DNA of 64,000 nucleotides from Planococcus antarcticus DSM 14505 (lineage in GTDB: Bacteria; Bacillota; Bacilli; Bacillales_A; Planococcaceae), in NCBI RefSeq assembly GCF_001687565.2, contig NZ_CP016534.2, positions 2,980,501 through 3,044,500 of the forward strand, written 5' to 3'. Every line of letters begins with the position of its first letter. Position 1 is the stretch's first letter. The position numbers and the translations under genes are program-made. Of this stretch, positions 10,642 through 19,274 are shown piece after piece. The notes under the pieces are model-generated. The model did not search any database and was not told the DNA's origin. It saw only the letters and a list, made by a program, of their open reading frames with translations.

Positions 10642-11778
10642 TTACTTGATTAGTTGTTTGCTGATAACCATGCGTTGAATTTCACTGGTACCTTCGTAGA
10701 TTTCAGTCACTTTTGCATCACGGAACAAGCGCTCGACTGGATAGTCTTTCGTATAGCCGTAACCGCCAAACACTTGAATGGCTTCAATGGTGACGTCCAT
10801 TGCCGCTTTTGAAGCGAAAAGTTTCGCCATGGAAGCTTGTTTATTGCAATCCTTGCCTTGTGAATACAGGTCAGCTGCGTTGTAAACCAGCAGTTTTGCT
10901 GCTTCTACTTGCGTCGCCATGTCTGCCAGTTTAAAGCCGATGCCTTGTTGCTGCGCAATTGGCTTACCAAATTGCACGCGTTCTTTCGCATAAGCAACAG
11001 CGTATTCGTAAGCGGCTTCAGCGATGCCAAGCGCTTGTGCTGCAATACCAATACGTCCGACATTCAAATTCGCCATCGCAATGCTAAATCCTTTGTTTTC
11101 TTCGCCTAATAAGTTTTCAGCCGGTACGCGCATGTTTTCGAAAGTTAATTGAACAGTTTTCGAACCATGAAGCCCCATTTTCTTTTCGTTTTTGCCGATA
11201 ACTAAGCCAGGCGTCTCTTTTTCAACGATAAAAGCCGAAATCCCACGAGAACCTGCGGTAGGTTTTGTCGAAGCGAAAACGATATAAGTGTCGGCTGCCC
11301 CGCCGTTTGTAATAAAGACTTTCGAGCCGTTTAAGACATAGTCATCGCCGTCTAGAACCGCTTTTGTCTTGAGACTTCCTGCGTCAGATCCCGCTGCAGG
11401 CTCTGTTAAACAAAAGGCTCCGAGATATTCACCGCTCGCTAATTTGGGTACATATTTTTCAATTTGCTGTTGTGATCCGAAATTCAAGATTGGATTGGTT
11501 CCGACAGACGTATGGACTGATAAAATTACGCCAATTACGCCACTCGCTTTCGATAATTCATGAATGGCTGTGATATAGGAAGTAAAGTCCATTTCTGATC
11601 CGCCATATTTTTCTGGAGCAGTAATTCCCATCAAGCCCAGCTTGCCCATTTTCTTAATAATTTCTGTTGGAAATTCATCGTTTTCCATATTTTCAATAAA
11701 CGGTGCAATTTCTTCTTTGGCAAAATCTCGCACCATGTTGCGCATCATAAGCTGTTCATCTGTAAAGTGCAAATCCAT
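10642..11778 (-). CDS. Short-chain acyl-CoA dehydrogenase, MmgC-like
   Basis: 378 residues with the full acyl-CoA dehydrogenase fold: helical N-terminus (MDLHFTDEQLMMRNMVRDFAK), FCLTEPAAGSDAG, KVFITNGGAAD, and catalytic Glu362 in EIYEGTSE. Segments such as LSVHTSVGTNPILNFG and NLNVGRIGIAAQALG match MmgC/butyryl-CoA dehydrogenase types. Beside IcmF, a butyryl- or isobutyryl-CoA substrate is reasonable but inferred. ATG 11778 follows TAGGAGGAACC; it is 15 bp after hbd and 15 bp before acdA. The two dehydrogenase genes probably arose by duplication. Confidence 0.93.
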   Translation of the reverse strand: MDLHFTDEQLMMRNMVRDFAKEEIAPFIENMENDEFPTEIIKKMGKLGLMGITAPEKYGGSEMDFTSYITAIHELSKASGVIGVILSVHTSVGTNPILNFGSQQQIEKYVPKLASGEYLGAFCLTEPAAGSDAGSLKTKAVLDGDDYVLNGSKVFITNGGAADTYIVFASTKPTAGSRGISAFIVEKETPGLVIGKNEKKMGLHGSKTVQLTFENMRVPAENLLGEENKGFSIAMANLNVGRIGIAAQALGIAEAAYEYAVAYAKERVQFGKPIAQQQGIGFKLADMATQVEAAKLLVYNAADLYSQGKDCNKQASMAKLFASKAAMDVTIEAIQVFGGYGYTKDYPVERLFRDAKVTEIYEGTSEIQRMVISKQLIK

Positions 11779-11793
11779 AATGGTTCCTCCTAA

Positions 11794-12645
11794 TTATGCG
11801 TAGCTATAGAAACCACGCCCGGTTTTCTTACCAAGCCATCCTGCTTTTACGTATTGACGCAATAATGGACTCGGACGGTATTTGCTGTCGCCGAATCCTT
11901 CATGCAGCACTTCCATGATATAGAGGCACGTGTCCAATCCGATGAAATCAGCTAGTTCAAGTGGTCCCATCGGGTGGTTCATGCCCATTTTCATAATGTC
12001 GTCAATTGCTTCTTTTGTTGCGACTCCTTCTTGAAGCGTGAAAATCGCTTCATTGATCATCGGCATCAAAATACGATTTGAGACAAATCCTGGGAAATCA
12101 TTTACTTCTACAGGTGTTTTCGACAATTGCAAGGTCATTTCTTCGACTTTTTTATATACTTCATCTGAAGTTGCCAAGCCACGGATAATTTCCACTAACT
12201 TCATCACCGGCACTGGATTCATAAAGTGCATGCCGATTACTTGCTCTGGGCGATTGGTGACTGCAGCAATTTCTGTAATTGGCAAAGATGATGTATTTGT
12301 TGCTAAGATAGCATGTTTTGGCGTTACTTCGTCTAGTGTTTTAAAAATACTATGTTTAATCGCCATATTTTCAACAGCCGCTTCGATGACGATGTCGACA
12401 TCGTGTGCGTCTTTGAGATCTAGCGAAGATGTAATACGTCCAAGAATCGATATTTTTTCATCTTCAGTCATACGCTCTTTTTCAACGTTGCGGGATAAAT
12501 TTTTGGTGATAGTCGCAATTCCGCGGTCATATGCTTCTTGTTTCATATCATTCAATTTCACATTCAATCCTGCTTGTGCACAAACTTGTGCGATGCCGGA
12601 ACCCATTTGTCCGGCGCCAATAACCATTACGTTTTGAATCGACAT
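11794..12645 (-). CDS. hbd: 3-hydroxybutyryl-CoA dehydrogenase
   Basis: 283 residues. NAD(P)-dependent oxidation of 3-hydroxyacyl-CoA to the 3-keto form. The N-terminal Rossmann motif is [16 protein letters not shown] (6-21); [10 protein letters not shown] and the catalytic His of [15 protein letters not shown] follow; the C-terminal dimerisation domain carries [16 protein letters not shown]. It starts 2 bp after the thiolase stop codon, so translation is probably coupled. Together with the dehydrogenases and thiolase it makes most of a beta-oxidation round; no enoyl-CoA hydratase gene is present in the cluster. Confidence 0.95.
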   Translation of the reverse strand: MSIQNVMVIGAGQMGSGIAQVCAQAGLNVKLNDMKQEAYDRGIATITKNLSRNVEKERMTEDEKISILGRITSSLDLKDAHDVDIVIEAAVENMAIKHSIFKTLDEVTPKHAILATNTSSLPITEIAAVTNRPEQVIGMHFMNPVPVMKLVEIIRGLATSDEVYKKVEEMTLQLSKTPVEVNDFPGFVSNRILMPMINEAIFTLQEGVATKEAIDDIMKMGMNHPMGPLELADFIGLDTCLYIMEVLHEGFGDSKYRPSPLLRQYVKAGWLGKKTGRGFYSYA

Positions 12646-12647
12646 AC

Positions 12648-13841
12648 TTATTTTGCCTCCTTAGGAACTTCGATCATAACCGCGTCGCCTTGTCCCCCGC
12701 CTGAGCAGATTGCTGCGATGCCGATGCCGCCTCCGCGGCGTTTTAATTCGTAAGCGAGTGTCAAGATAATGCGTGCTCCGCTTGCCCCAATCGGATGACC
12801 GAGTGCTACAGAACCTCCATTGACATTGACTTTTTTAGCGTCTAACCCAGCAATTTTCGAGCTGGCTAAAGCGACTGCTGCGAACGCTTCATTAATTTCG
12901 AACAAATCAATGTCATCCAGCGATTTGCCCGTTTTCTTTAATAGCTCGTTAATGACAATTCCAGGCGTTTCAGGGAAGCGATGCGGCTCAATCGCCACTT
13001 CTGTATGAGACAAAATATGTGCCAATATATTTTTCCCTTCGTTTTGTGCACGTTCTTCGCTCATTAAGACCAGTGCTGCTGCACCGTCATTAATGCCAGG
13101 TGCGTTTCCGGCAGTAATTGTACCGTCTTTACCGAATGCTGGCTTTAATTTTGCTAATGCTTCAATTGTTGAATTGGCGCGCGGAGCTTCATCCACATCA
13201 ACTGTGATGGGATCTCCTTTACGCTGAGGAATTTTAATTGCAACAATTTCTTCAGCGAATAAATCTTTCGCTTTAATCGCAAGTTCATGTGAACGAGCTG
13301 ACCATTTATCTTGCTCTTCACGCGTCAAGTCGAAATCTTCAGCAGTTGAGTTGCCGTAAGTTCCCATGTGGACCTTGTCCGGATGGAATGAACAAGACAA
13401 GCCATCATGGACCATGCCATCAATGACTTGAGCATCTCCCATACGAAGTCCCCAGCGTGCTTTTGGCAAATAATAAGGCGCATTCGACATGGATTCCATG
13501 CCACCCGCGACAATAACTTCTTCATCACCTAAACGAATGATTTGGTCTGCCAATGTGACACTGCGCATGCCAGATGCACAGACTTTATTGATGGTTTCAG
13601 ACTTTACGTTATAGGGAACTCCAGCTTTTGTCGCTGCCTGACGAGAAGGAATTTGCCCTTGCCCAGCCTGGAGGACGTTACCCATGATTACTTCTTGAAC
13701 ATCTTCAGGTTGAATAGCTGCGCGGCTCATCGCGGCTTTGATCGCTTCTGCACCAAGTTCACTTGCCGTCAATGTACTCAAGTTACCTCCGAATTTCCCG
13801 AATGCCGTACGTGCGCCATCAATAATAACTGTTTTTGCCAT
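12648..13841 (-). CDS. Acetyl-CoA C-acetyltransferase (thiolase)
   Basis: 397 residues, the first gene of the thiolase-hbd-acd-acdA-tetR-icmF run. It cleaves 3-ketoacyl-CoA to acetyl-CoA. Catalytic residues: Cys88 in NKVCASGM, His in the NEAFA region and GHPIGASGA, and Cys379 in CSGGGQGD. No targeting signal; cytosolic. ATG 13841 follows GGGGGAGGAAAA. A perfect cre site lies 30 bp upstream, so glucose repression by CcpA is likely. It resembles MmgA-type thiolases in B. subtilis. Confidence 0.95.
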   Translation of the reverse strand: MAKTVIIDGARTAFGKFGGNLSTLTASELGAEAIKAAMSRAAIQPEDVQEVIMGNVLQAGQGQIPSRQAATKAGVPYNVKSETINKVCASGMRSVTLADQIIRLGDEEVIVAGGMESMSNAPYYLPKARWGLRMGDAQVIDGMVHDGLSCSFHPDKVHMGTYGNSTAEDFDLTREEQDKWSARSHELAIKAKDLFAEEIVAIKIPQRKGDPITVDVDEAPRANSTIEALAKLKPAFGKDGTITAGNAPGINDGAAALVLMSEERAQNEGKNILAHILSHTEVAIEPHRFPETPGIVINELLKKTGKSLDDIDLFEINEAFAAVALASSKIAGLDAKKVNVNGGSVALGHPIGASGARIILTLAYELKRRGGGIGIAAICSGGGQGDAVMIEVPKEAK

Positions 13842-13870
13842 AATAATTTTCCTCCCCCGTGATACTTTCT

Positions 13871-13884
13871 TGTAAACGGTTTCA
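13871..13884. promoter_or_regulatory. cre site (CcpA operator) upstream of the thiolase operon
   Basis: TGTAAACGGTTTCA matches the consensus TGWAANCGNTNWCA at every defined position on both strands. It lies 30 bp before the thiolase start codon, inside the likely promoter region. No confident -35/-10 pair was assigned. Confidence 0.8.
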
Positions 13885-13938
13885 ACTATTTCAAAAAAAA
13901 TTTAACTTCTTTTTTATTTTGCTCGGATCTTGTGCAAA

Positions 13939-13977
13939 CCAGCTACGCTTTCCTGTAGACCCAAAGCGTCCAGCTGG
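13939..13977. other. Hairpin in the fadF-thiolase gap; remainder of the gap
   Basis: CCAGCT-ACGCTTT pairs with AAAGCGT-CC-AGCTGG around an 11-base loop, a 13-bp stem with no T-run after it. The same DNA read on the minus strand (13999 to 13898) is a 34-codon open frame (GRFGSTGKRSWFAQDP within it) with no start codon and an in-frame TAA at its upstream edge. The 342-bp gap 13842-14183 otherwise holds the cre site and the fadF terminator. Confidence 0.4.
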
Positions 13978-14044
13978 AGCAATTTCTTCGTTAATTTACT
14001 TGGTTATTTTAGCGACTGAACGCTCGCTCGATTTTTATCCAAAA

Positions 14045-14077
14045 GAAAAGGGAGCACTTTACTCCCTTTCTTTTTAT
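14045..14077. terminator. Terminator after fadF
   Basis: AAAGGGAG / CTCCCTTT stem with a 7-base loop and T-rich flanks on both strands. On the minus strand it ends the fadF transcript and separates it from the thiolase operon. Confidence 0.75.
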
Positions 14078-14183
14078 TACTTATGCTGTTATTCTACTCA
14101 TTTTTCTGTGATAAATCAATTATTTATTGCTGGCCAATGAATTTCCTGATAAGAAACCGAGAAAATCTTTACCAATCTTTTGG

Positions 14184-16319
14184 TTATTGGACAATTGCTT
14201 CTGGTTCTGGTGTTGCGTTTCCAAGAACAGCCATTTCCAATAGTTCAGCTACATCGTAAGTTCCAACTTGCTCTTCAACTTCCTTCGCTTTTGTACCATC
14301 TGACAGCATGGTCAAGCAATACGGACAGCCGGAAGAAATCATCGTCGGGCTAACTTCAAGTGCTTGTTCGGTACGGGCAACGTTGACGCGATGTCCTACG
14401 TCTTCTTCCATCCACATCATTCCGCCACCAGCTCCACAGCACATGCCATCTTCTCGGTTGCGAACCATTTCAACTAATTCTACGCCTTCGATCGCTTTTA
14501 GTATTTCACGCGGTGCGTCGTAGACATCGTTGTAGCGGCCGAGATAACAGGAATCATGGAAAGTGATCCGTTCGTTCACCGGGAATTGCGGTTTCAACCG
14601 GCCATCTTGGACCAAGTCAAACAACATTTCAGTATGATGGTAGACTTCAGCTTCGAAACCAAAATCCGGATATTCGTTTTTAAAGATGTTATAAGCGTGC
14701 GGATCGATCGTCACGATCTTCTTGATTTCAGCTTTTTCGAATTCTTTGATATTGGCTGTCGCCAGTTCTTGGAACAAGAATTCGTTTCCAAGACGGCGTG
14801 GCGTATCACCCGAGTTTTTCTCTTTGTTTCCGAGAATCGCAAACTTCACGCCAGCTTCGTTCATTAGGCGTGCAAATGACAAAGCAATTTTTTGTGAACG
14901 ACTGTCGAATGACCCCATCGAGCCAACCCAGAATAGGAATTCGAACTCTTCGCCTGCTTTGTTCATTTCTTTTACTGTCGGAATATGGATATCTGGACGT
15001 GCATCTCTCCAGTTTTCTTTTTCTTTCCGGTTAAGGCCCCATGGATTTCCTTGGCGTTCGATATTCGTCATCGCGCGTTGAGCATCCGGGTTCATTTTCC
15101 CTTCTGTCATTACTAAGTAACGGCGGAGATCAATAATTTTATCTACGTGCTCGTTCATAACTGGACATTGATCTTCACAGTTACGGCAAGTCGTACACGC
15201 CCAAATTTCTTCTTCTGTAATGACGTCTCCGATTAAGCTCGGGCTGTAAAGATCGTCGATGCTAATACCTTCAGCACCAGCAGCCATTGCTAATTGATTT
15301 CCTTGCGTATTATTAAATGCCATTGCCGGCACCCAAGGTTTTTTCTGCGTCATGACTGCACCCGTATTTGTCAGGTTGTCACGAAGTTTTGTTATTAAGT
15401 CCATCGGAGACAGCATTTTCCCTGTTCCTGTTGCCGGACACATATTCGTACAGCGTCCACATTCTACACATGCGTAAAAATCGATCATTTGACCTTGAGT
15501 GAAATCAGTGATTTTCCCGACACCGAATGAAGGCATCGCATCTGGATCTTCTTCATCTTCCATTTCTTCAAAGTTGATCGGCTTCAAGCGACCTACATGA
15601 TCCACTCTGTGGAACCACGTGTTGACTGGGCCGAAGACCAAGTGTGCGTGCTTGGATTGCGGCACATACACTAAGAATGTCAGCAAGAACAAGAGATGAG
15701 CCCACCACATCACGTAGAAAATCGAAATTGTTGCAGCTTCAGGTAACCAAGCAAATGCGACAGCCACTAGAGAAGCAACTGGTTCAGTCCAGGCAGCTTC
15801 ATGCCCGTGCCAGATCATGTTCATTCCGTTACCAATTAGCACGGTCACCATCAATCCACCAATGAAAATGAGCACAAGTCCTGATTTCCATCCGCGCTTC
15901 AAGCGAACAAGCTTTTCAATGTAACGTCTGTAGAATGCCCAGATCACTGCAACCAGAATCGTTAATGTGACGATTTCTTGGAAAAAAGTGAAGGCCGGAT
16001 AAAGCGGACCTAGCGGCAAATGCGAATCCGGTGACAGGCCCTTGATAATAAAATCAATGGCGCTTGCCTGAACTAGCAGGAAGCCGTAGAAGAACATAAC
16101 GTGAATTGTCCCGCTCTTCTTATCCTTCAATAATTTCTTTTGGCCAAAAACATTGACCATGACTTTACGCAAACGCTCGCTAAAATTTTCTTCAAACTCG
16201 ACTTTTTTCCCGAGTTTGATGAAATCATATCTCGACTTCAACAAATAGATGAAGAGATAAACTGCGTAAGCGGTTACAGCTATGAATAAAACCCAGTTTG
16301 CAATTAACAATGGTTCCAT
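14184..16319 (-). CDS. fadF: Iron-sulfur oxidoreductase FadF
   Basis: 711 residues. The N-terminal third has several membrane helices (about 5-26, 75-95, 105-127, 145-165, 195-225). Two 4Fe-4S motifs follow: CVECGRCTNMCP and CTTCRNCEDQCP. The C-terminal half carries two CCG-type domains (HDSCYLGRYND and CCGAGGGMMW). B. subtilis FadF has this arrangement and probably moves electrons from acyl-CoA dehydrogenases/ETF to the membrane quinone pool; that role is inferred. It is transcribed alone from a promoter with a FadR-like operator and ends at 14045-14077. In B. subtilis it also neighbours acdA and rpoE. Confidence 0.93.
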   Translation of the reverse strand: MEPLLIANWVLFIAVTAYAVYLFIYLLKSRYDFIKLGKKVEFEENFSERLRKVMVNVFGQKKLLKDKKSGTIHVMFFYGFLLVQASAIDFIIKGLSPDSHLPLGPLYPAFTFFQEIVTLTILVAVIWAFYRRYIEKLVRLKRGWKSGLVLIFIGGLMVTVLIGNGMNMIWHGHEAAWTEPVASLVAVAFAWLPEAATISIFYVMWWAHLLFLLTFLVYVPQSKHAHLVFGPVNTWFHRVDHVGRLKPINFEEMEDEEDPDAMPSFGVGKITDFTQGQMIDFYACVECGRCTNMCPATGTGKMLSPMDLITKLRDNLTNTGAVMTQKKPWVPAMAFNNTQGNQLAMAAGAEGISIDDLYSPSLIGDVITEEEIWACTTCRNCEDQCPVMNEHVDKIIDLRRYLVMTEGKMNPDAQRAMTNIERQGNPWGLNRKEKENWRDARPDIHIPTVKEMNKAGEEFEFLFWVGSMGSFDSRSQKIALSFARLMNEAGVKFAILGNKEKNSGDTPRRLGNEFLFQELATANIKEFEKAEIKKIVTIDPHAYNIFKNEYPDFGFEAEVYHHTEMLFDLVQDGRLKPQFPVNERITFHDSCYLGRYNDVYDAPREILKAIEGVELVEMVRNREDGMCCGAGGGMMWMEEDVGHRVNVARTEQALEVSPTMISSGCPYCLTMLSDGTKAKEVEEQVGTYDVAELLEMAVLGNATPEPEAIVQ

Positions 16320-16404
16320 CGCGATATCCCCCTTGTGATTATATTCTAAAAATAACTTACTTAAAGTTTACGTGAATGACAGCAGCTTGTCGATACTATG
16401 TTCT

Positions 16405-16434
16405 ATATTAAAATATGAATGAGCATTCAGTCAA
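16405..16434 (-). promoter_or_regulatory. fadF promoter
   Basis: Minus strand: -35 TTGACT (16434-16429), 18 bp, -10 TAATAT (16410-16405). The FadR-like operator 16416-16433 covers the -35 and spacer. The rest of the 277-bp gap 16320-16596 holds only the cbl operon terminator. Confidence 0.7.
16416..16433. promoter_or_regulatory. FadR-like operator on the fadF promoter
   Basis: TGAATGAGCATTCAGTCA has the two half-sites TGAATGA and TCAGTCA of the B. subtilis FadR consensus (TGAATGA-4-TCATTCA), with one mismatch. Its position over the -35 box would block polymerase, consistent with relief by long-chain acyl-CoA. fadF is a FadR target in B. subtilis. The binding protein here is not established. 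Confidence 0.7.
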
Positions 16435-16556
16435 CTCATATTTCGAATAATTTTAAAATTAGTAAAGACTGCTTGCGCTGAAATGAGGAAAATTAGTTGA
16501 TTGAGTGCTGAAAGAAGCTGATTAAACAAGGATCTTAATTTTCTACTCTGCAAGCC

Positions 16557-16595
16557 AAAAAAAAGCATCATCCAAAAGAATGGATGATGCTTTTA
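16557..16595 (-). terminator. Terminator of the cobalamin salvage operon
   Basis: AAAGCATCATCC / GGATGATGCTTT stem with an 8-base loop and a T-run on the minus strand, directly after the cblS stop codon. Confidence 0.9.
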
Positions 16596-16596
16596 C

Positions 16597-17274
16597 CTAT
16601 TCAAACTCTATCGAAAAAAGACTTTCCCCAAAGTAACGCTGAGCGCGCTCAGCGTTACTTTGCTGCACACCGACCAAAACACAAGTCGCCGGACCGCCAG
16701 AAGTTTCTACGTCAAGAGCAGTGGACATTCCCACACGACGCTCCATCAATAACTCGAACTCTTGCGCAATTCCTTTTGAGCCGACTGGCCAGACGCGTTC
16801 GATTAACGCTATTTCCAATGCTTTTTTGATAGAACCAATATCCGCGATTTGATTCGCTTTAGTCCGTACTTCTTCCCCGACGAGTGGAACACCGTAAGCA
16901 AACCAACTTAGAGAGTCTGCTGGCACGAGATTTCTTTGTTGTTTGCCAATCATTGTAACGGCGATGCCCGATTGCAGCGTCGGCATATTGCTTTCTGTAC
17001 TTCCTGAAATTGATGGCAATACCGTTTCTGCTTCAGTGAATAGCTCGGTTAGACCAGCGACATAATCGTCCCATTGCGAAGCTCCACTAAAGTTATGTAG
17101 CAGCACTGCTTCTGGTTCGCTACCTGCAGCCCATTGTTCAAGTAACGCAACGCGGGCCGCAAACTTCGCAGTAGTGGTATTAGAAGCAAAGACGACGTCG
17201 TGTTGCTTTTCACCAATTCCTGCTGCATTGTCCGAGGTAATGACAAAGCCATCAATCCATATTTCGTGACGCAT
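16597..17274 (-). CDS. cblS: Alpha-ribazole kinase (CblS-like, PurM-like fold)
   Basis: 225 residues from ATG 17274, 9 bases after GGAGG; it overlaps the end of cblT by 23 bp. The sequence looks like an AIR-synthase/PurM-type ATP-binding protein: LQSGIAVTMIGKQ in the middle and VGSKGIAQEFELLMERRVG, then TSGGPATCVLVGV near the end. In Listeria and Geobacillus, CblS phosphorylates alpha-ribazole imported by CblT, so the lower ligand of cobalamin can be made without CobT. The call rests on the pairing with a CblT-like protein, the operon context and the absence of cobT here. Another PurM-like function is possible. Confidence 0.7.
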   Translation of the reverse strand: MRHEIWIDGFVITSDNAAGIGEKQHDVVFASNTTTAKFAARVALLEQWAAGSEPEAVLLHNFSGASQWDDYVAGLTELFTEAETVLPSISGSTESNMPTLQSGIAVTMIGKQQRNLVPADSLSWFAYGVPLVGEEVRTKANQIADIGSIKKALEIALIERVWPVGSKGIAQEFELLMERRVGMSTALDVETSGGPATCVLVGVQQSNAERAQRYFGESLFSIEFE

Positions 17275-17746
17275 GATGTGAACCTCCGCTAGTTTTTTGA
17301 ACATAAGGCATTAAAAGAGCAGCAACCGCTGCATTAATGGAAGCAGCAATTAACAGTCCTGGTACGGACGCATAAAAAAATGCGGGCGACAACAAGAAGT
17401 AAAACGGCACTGCCGCCACTACTCCGTTGCCGATAACAAATGCCAGCCATTTCAGCCAAAGCTTGCCTGCTTGATGGAGTTTTGCGAACAGCCAAACGAC
17501 AATCCACATTTCGACTGCAATAATCAGATGAAATGGCCCAAGTGGCATACCGCCGAACAGCGCAGAAATTAAGTGACCAAATGCTGCAATGGTCCCCGCA
17601 AGCGGTGCTGAGAAAAAGAGCACTGCAACTAATGCGGGCATCGCATCGAGCGCGATGGACGCGACGCCGAGTGGAATTTTAATCATTCCACCGATTGCCG
17701 ATAAACTAATAAATAACGCCGCAAGCGCTAATTTTTTTGTCGTCAT
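17252..17746 (-). CDS. cblT: ECF-type S component, probable alpha-ribazole transporter CblT
   Basis: 164 residues, almost entirely hydrophobic with about five to six membrane helices: MTTKKLALAALFISLSAIGG, then a glycine-rich PLGPFHLIIAVEMW. The N-terminus and GGMIKIPLG segment resemble ECF transporter S components. ATG 17746 begins 1 bp after the pduO stop. The pairing with cblS in a B12 operon makes alpha-ribazole the likely substrate; cobalt or another B12 precursor cannot be excluded. Confidence 0.72.
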   Translation of the reverse strand: MTTKKLALAALFISLSAIGGMIKIPLGVASIALDAMPALVAVLFFSAPLAGTIAAFGHLISALFGGMPLGPFHLIIAVEMWIVVWLFAKLHQAGKLWLKWLAFVIGNGVVAAVPFYFLLSPAFFYASVPGLLIAASINAAVAALLMPYVQKTSGGSHHASRNMD

Positions 17747-17747
17747 C

Positions 17748-18338
17748 TTACTCGGCCGATTTCTTGCCGCGTCCGCCGCCCTTAAAGACTTTAGCGCTAC
17801 GAACATACTCGTTATCTGGCACACCAGCACGTGAATTGACAACACGCGATGCCGCAAATAGATAATCCGACAGACGGTTCAAATAACGTTGAACTACTAG
17901 CGGAAATTCTTCTCCTGACTTCATCAACGTCACCGTTTGTCGCTCAGCACGACGTGTAATCGTACGTGCAATATGCAATGTTGCGGCGGCTGGTGATCCT
18001 CCAGGCAAAATAAAACGCTCAAGTAGTGGCGGTTCTTCCATTAGTTCATCGATGCGTTTTTCTAAAACTTCAACGGGTTCTTCCGTCATCTTAAAGTTAG
18101 GCTCTTTTCGAACGTCAGCTAAATCGCCTCCGCAATCGAATAATTCGTTTTGTATCGCTTCTAAATCTTCCAATAAATCAGCGTAAGTTTCAGGTGCCAA
18201 TTCAGTCATCGCTTTGCCAATAAACGAATTCACTTCGTCAATAGTGCCATATGCTTCTACGCGCGGTGCATCTTTATCCGTGCGTGCTCCGATTAAACTA
18301 GTTTGCCCTTTATCCCCTGTTTTCGTATAAATCTTCAT
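17748..18338 (-). CDS. Cob(I)alamin adenosyltransferase, PduO type
   Basis: 196 residues. Transfers the adenosyl group of ATP to cob(I)alamin or cob(I)inamide. It begins with the signature MKIYTKTGDKGQTSLIGART, with the ATP-binding lysines and TxTGDxG motif; later RTITRRAERQTV and YLNRLSDYLFAASRV are the C-terminal helical signature. The C-terminus is basic (GGGRGKKSAE). The gene overlaps the CobU-like gene by 29 bp upstream and abuts cblT downstream. It supplies the adenosyl form used by IcmF. Confidence 0.95.
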   Translation of the reverse strand: MKIYTKTGDKGQTSLIGARTDKDAPRVEAYGTIDEVNSFIGKAMTELAPETYADLLEDLEAIQNELFDCGGDLADVRKEPNFKMTEEPVEVLEKRIDELMEEPPLLERFILPGGSPAAATLHIARTITRRAERQTVTLMKSGEEFPLVVQRYLNRLSDYLFAASRVVNSRAGVPDNEYVRSAKVFKGGGRGKKSAE

Positions 18339-18738
18339 CTTGATCCGCCCCTTTTATTGTTTGTGGAATGCCGTACCAAATTCGTGTAATACTTTGTGCT
18401 TCATGAAATAAAAATTGATACAACCGGCCAAGAACGTCGCGCATTTCACGCTCGATCCGTTCAGTCGGCACGATGCCGCGATTCAAATCTGTTAGCACCC
18501 AAATTTGCTGCAGCTGTTTCTGACCAGCTATTTTTCTTACTTGCTCCATCATATACTGTTCTGAAAAACCTTGTTCGAGTTGCTGTCTCACCCAATTTTC
18601 TAAACCCGCAATAACCACGTTTTCTAAAGTTGCCATTTCAGGTAGCCGGGCTTCATTCCAGTCGACATTGTGGTTTTTCAATTGCTCTTTTACGTATTGC
18701 CGTTTGCCGTTAAAGGCTCCACCGAAAACGATGTGCAT
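18310..18738 (-). CDS. Short CobU-like protein (divergent paralog)
   Basis: 142 residues from ATG 18738, 7 bases after GAGGAGC. It starts MHIVFGGAFNGKRQYVKEQL, a P-loop-like GGAFNGKR in place of CobU's SGGVRSGKS, and later has VLTDLNRGIVPTERIER where CobU has its GIVP segment. It lacks the RHRxxR histidine motif that CobU uses as the guanylate carrier, and is about 40 residues shorter than CobU (21476-22024). It may be a cobinamide kinase only, a partner subunit or a repurposed paralog. It overlaps cobC by 49 bp and pduO by 29 bp. Confidence 0.65.
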   Translation of the reverse strand: MHIVFGGAFNGKRQYVKEQLKNHNVDWNEARLPEMATLENVVIAGLENWVRQQLEQGFSEQYMMEQVRKIAGQKQLQQIWVLTDLNRGIVPTERIEREMRDVLGRLYQFLFHEAQSITRIWYGIPQTIKGADQDEDLYENRG

Positions 18739-19274
18739 AATGCATGCTCCTCGAACGCTTGGCGGCTTTGCCACGTTAACATGTGGCAGCCACCATGCAG
18801 CGCAATTTGGTCTTGAAATTTTTCACCCAAAGCCACGGCAATCAAGTAGCGAATCGGTCCGCCGTGGAGAACGAGCGTAATCGCCTGGCCTTCTGGCAAT
18901 TTCCGTATACCTCGTTCGACCCGCTCCGCCATGTCAGCGAGACTTTCACCATCTGGCGGCCTGATCTGCCAAGGGTTATCTATCCAGTTACGATACAGTT
19001 GACTGTCCTTCAGCTCGTCGTAAGTTTTCATTTCCCATTGACCAAAATGACATTCCCGAAAATCTCTGTTCGCTCGGTAAACTGCATTTGGAAACAACAC
19101 AGCAGCTGTTTCTCGACACCGCTTTAAATCACTGCCCATAATTGTTTTCACCTGTAAATCAGGCGTGGCTCTAAAGGGCAAAATGGATTCATCGGTCCAC
19201 CCGATATAGCGTTTTTGCTGATTGCCTCGTGTAGCGGCATGGCGAATTAAACGAAGAACAAAAGACTGGTCCAT
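18690..19274 (-). CDS. cobC: Alpha-ribazole-5'-phosphate phosphatase / histidine phosphatase family (CobC)
   Basis: 194 residues. Histidine phosphatase fold with the catalytic motif LRLIRHAATRGN (His12), Arg and Glu in FRECHFGQWE, and the second catalytic His in LVLHGGPIRYL. In B12 assembly it removes the 5'-phosphate of alpha-ribazole phosphate or of adenosylcobalamin phosphate. It overlaps cobS by 28 bp, indicating translational coupling. The operon context argues for CobC rather than a generic phosphoglycerate mutase-like enzyme. Confidence 0.88.
   Translation of the reverse strand: MDQSFVLRLIRHAATRGNQQKRYIGWTDESILPFRATPDLQVKTIMGSDLKRCRETAAVLFPNAVYRANRDFRECHFGQWEMKTYDELKDSQLYRNWIDNPWQIRPPDGESLADMAERVERGIRKLPEGQAITLVLHGGPIRYLIAVALGEKFQDQIALHGGCHMLTWQSRQAFEEHALCTSFSVEPLTANGNT

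Noticed and set aside
9487..11778. The two acyl-CoA dehydrogenase genes as an assembly duplication
   Set aside because: The proteins differ throughout and each matches a distinct Bacillus type (AcdA and MmgC), so they are true paralogs.
13859..14140. Plus-strand frame of 93 codons in the fadF-thiolase gap
   Set aside because: No ribosome-binding site; it runs through the cre site and the fadF terminator, and its composition is that of non-coding AT-rich DNA.
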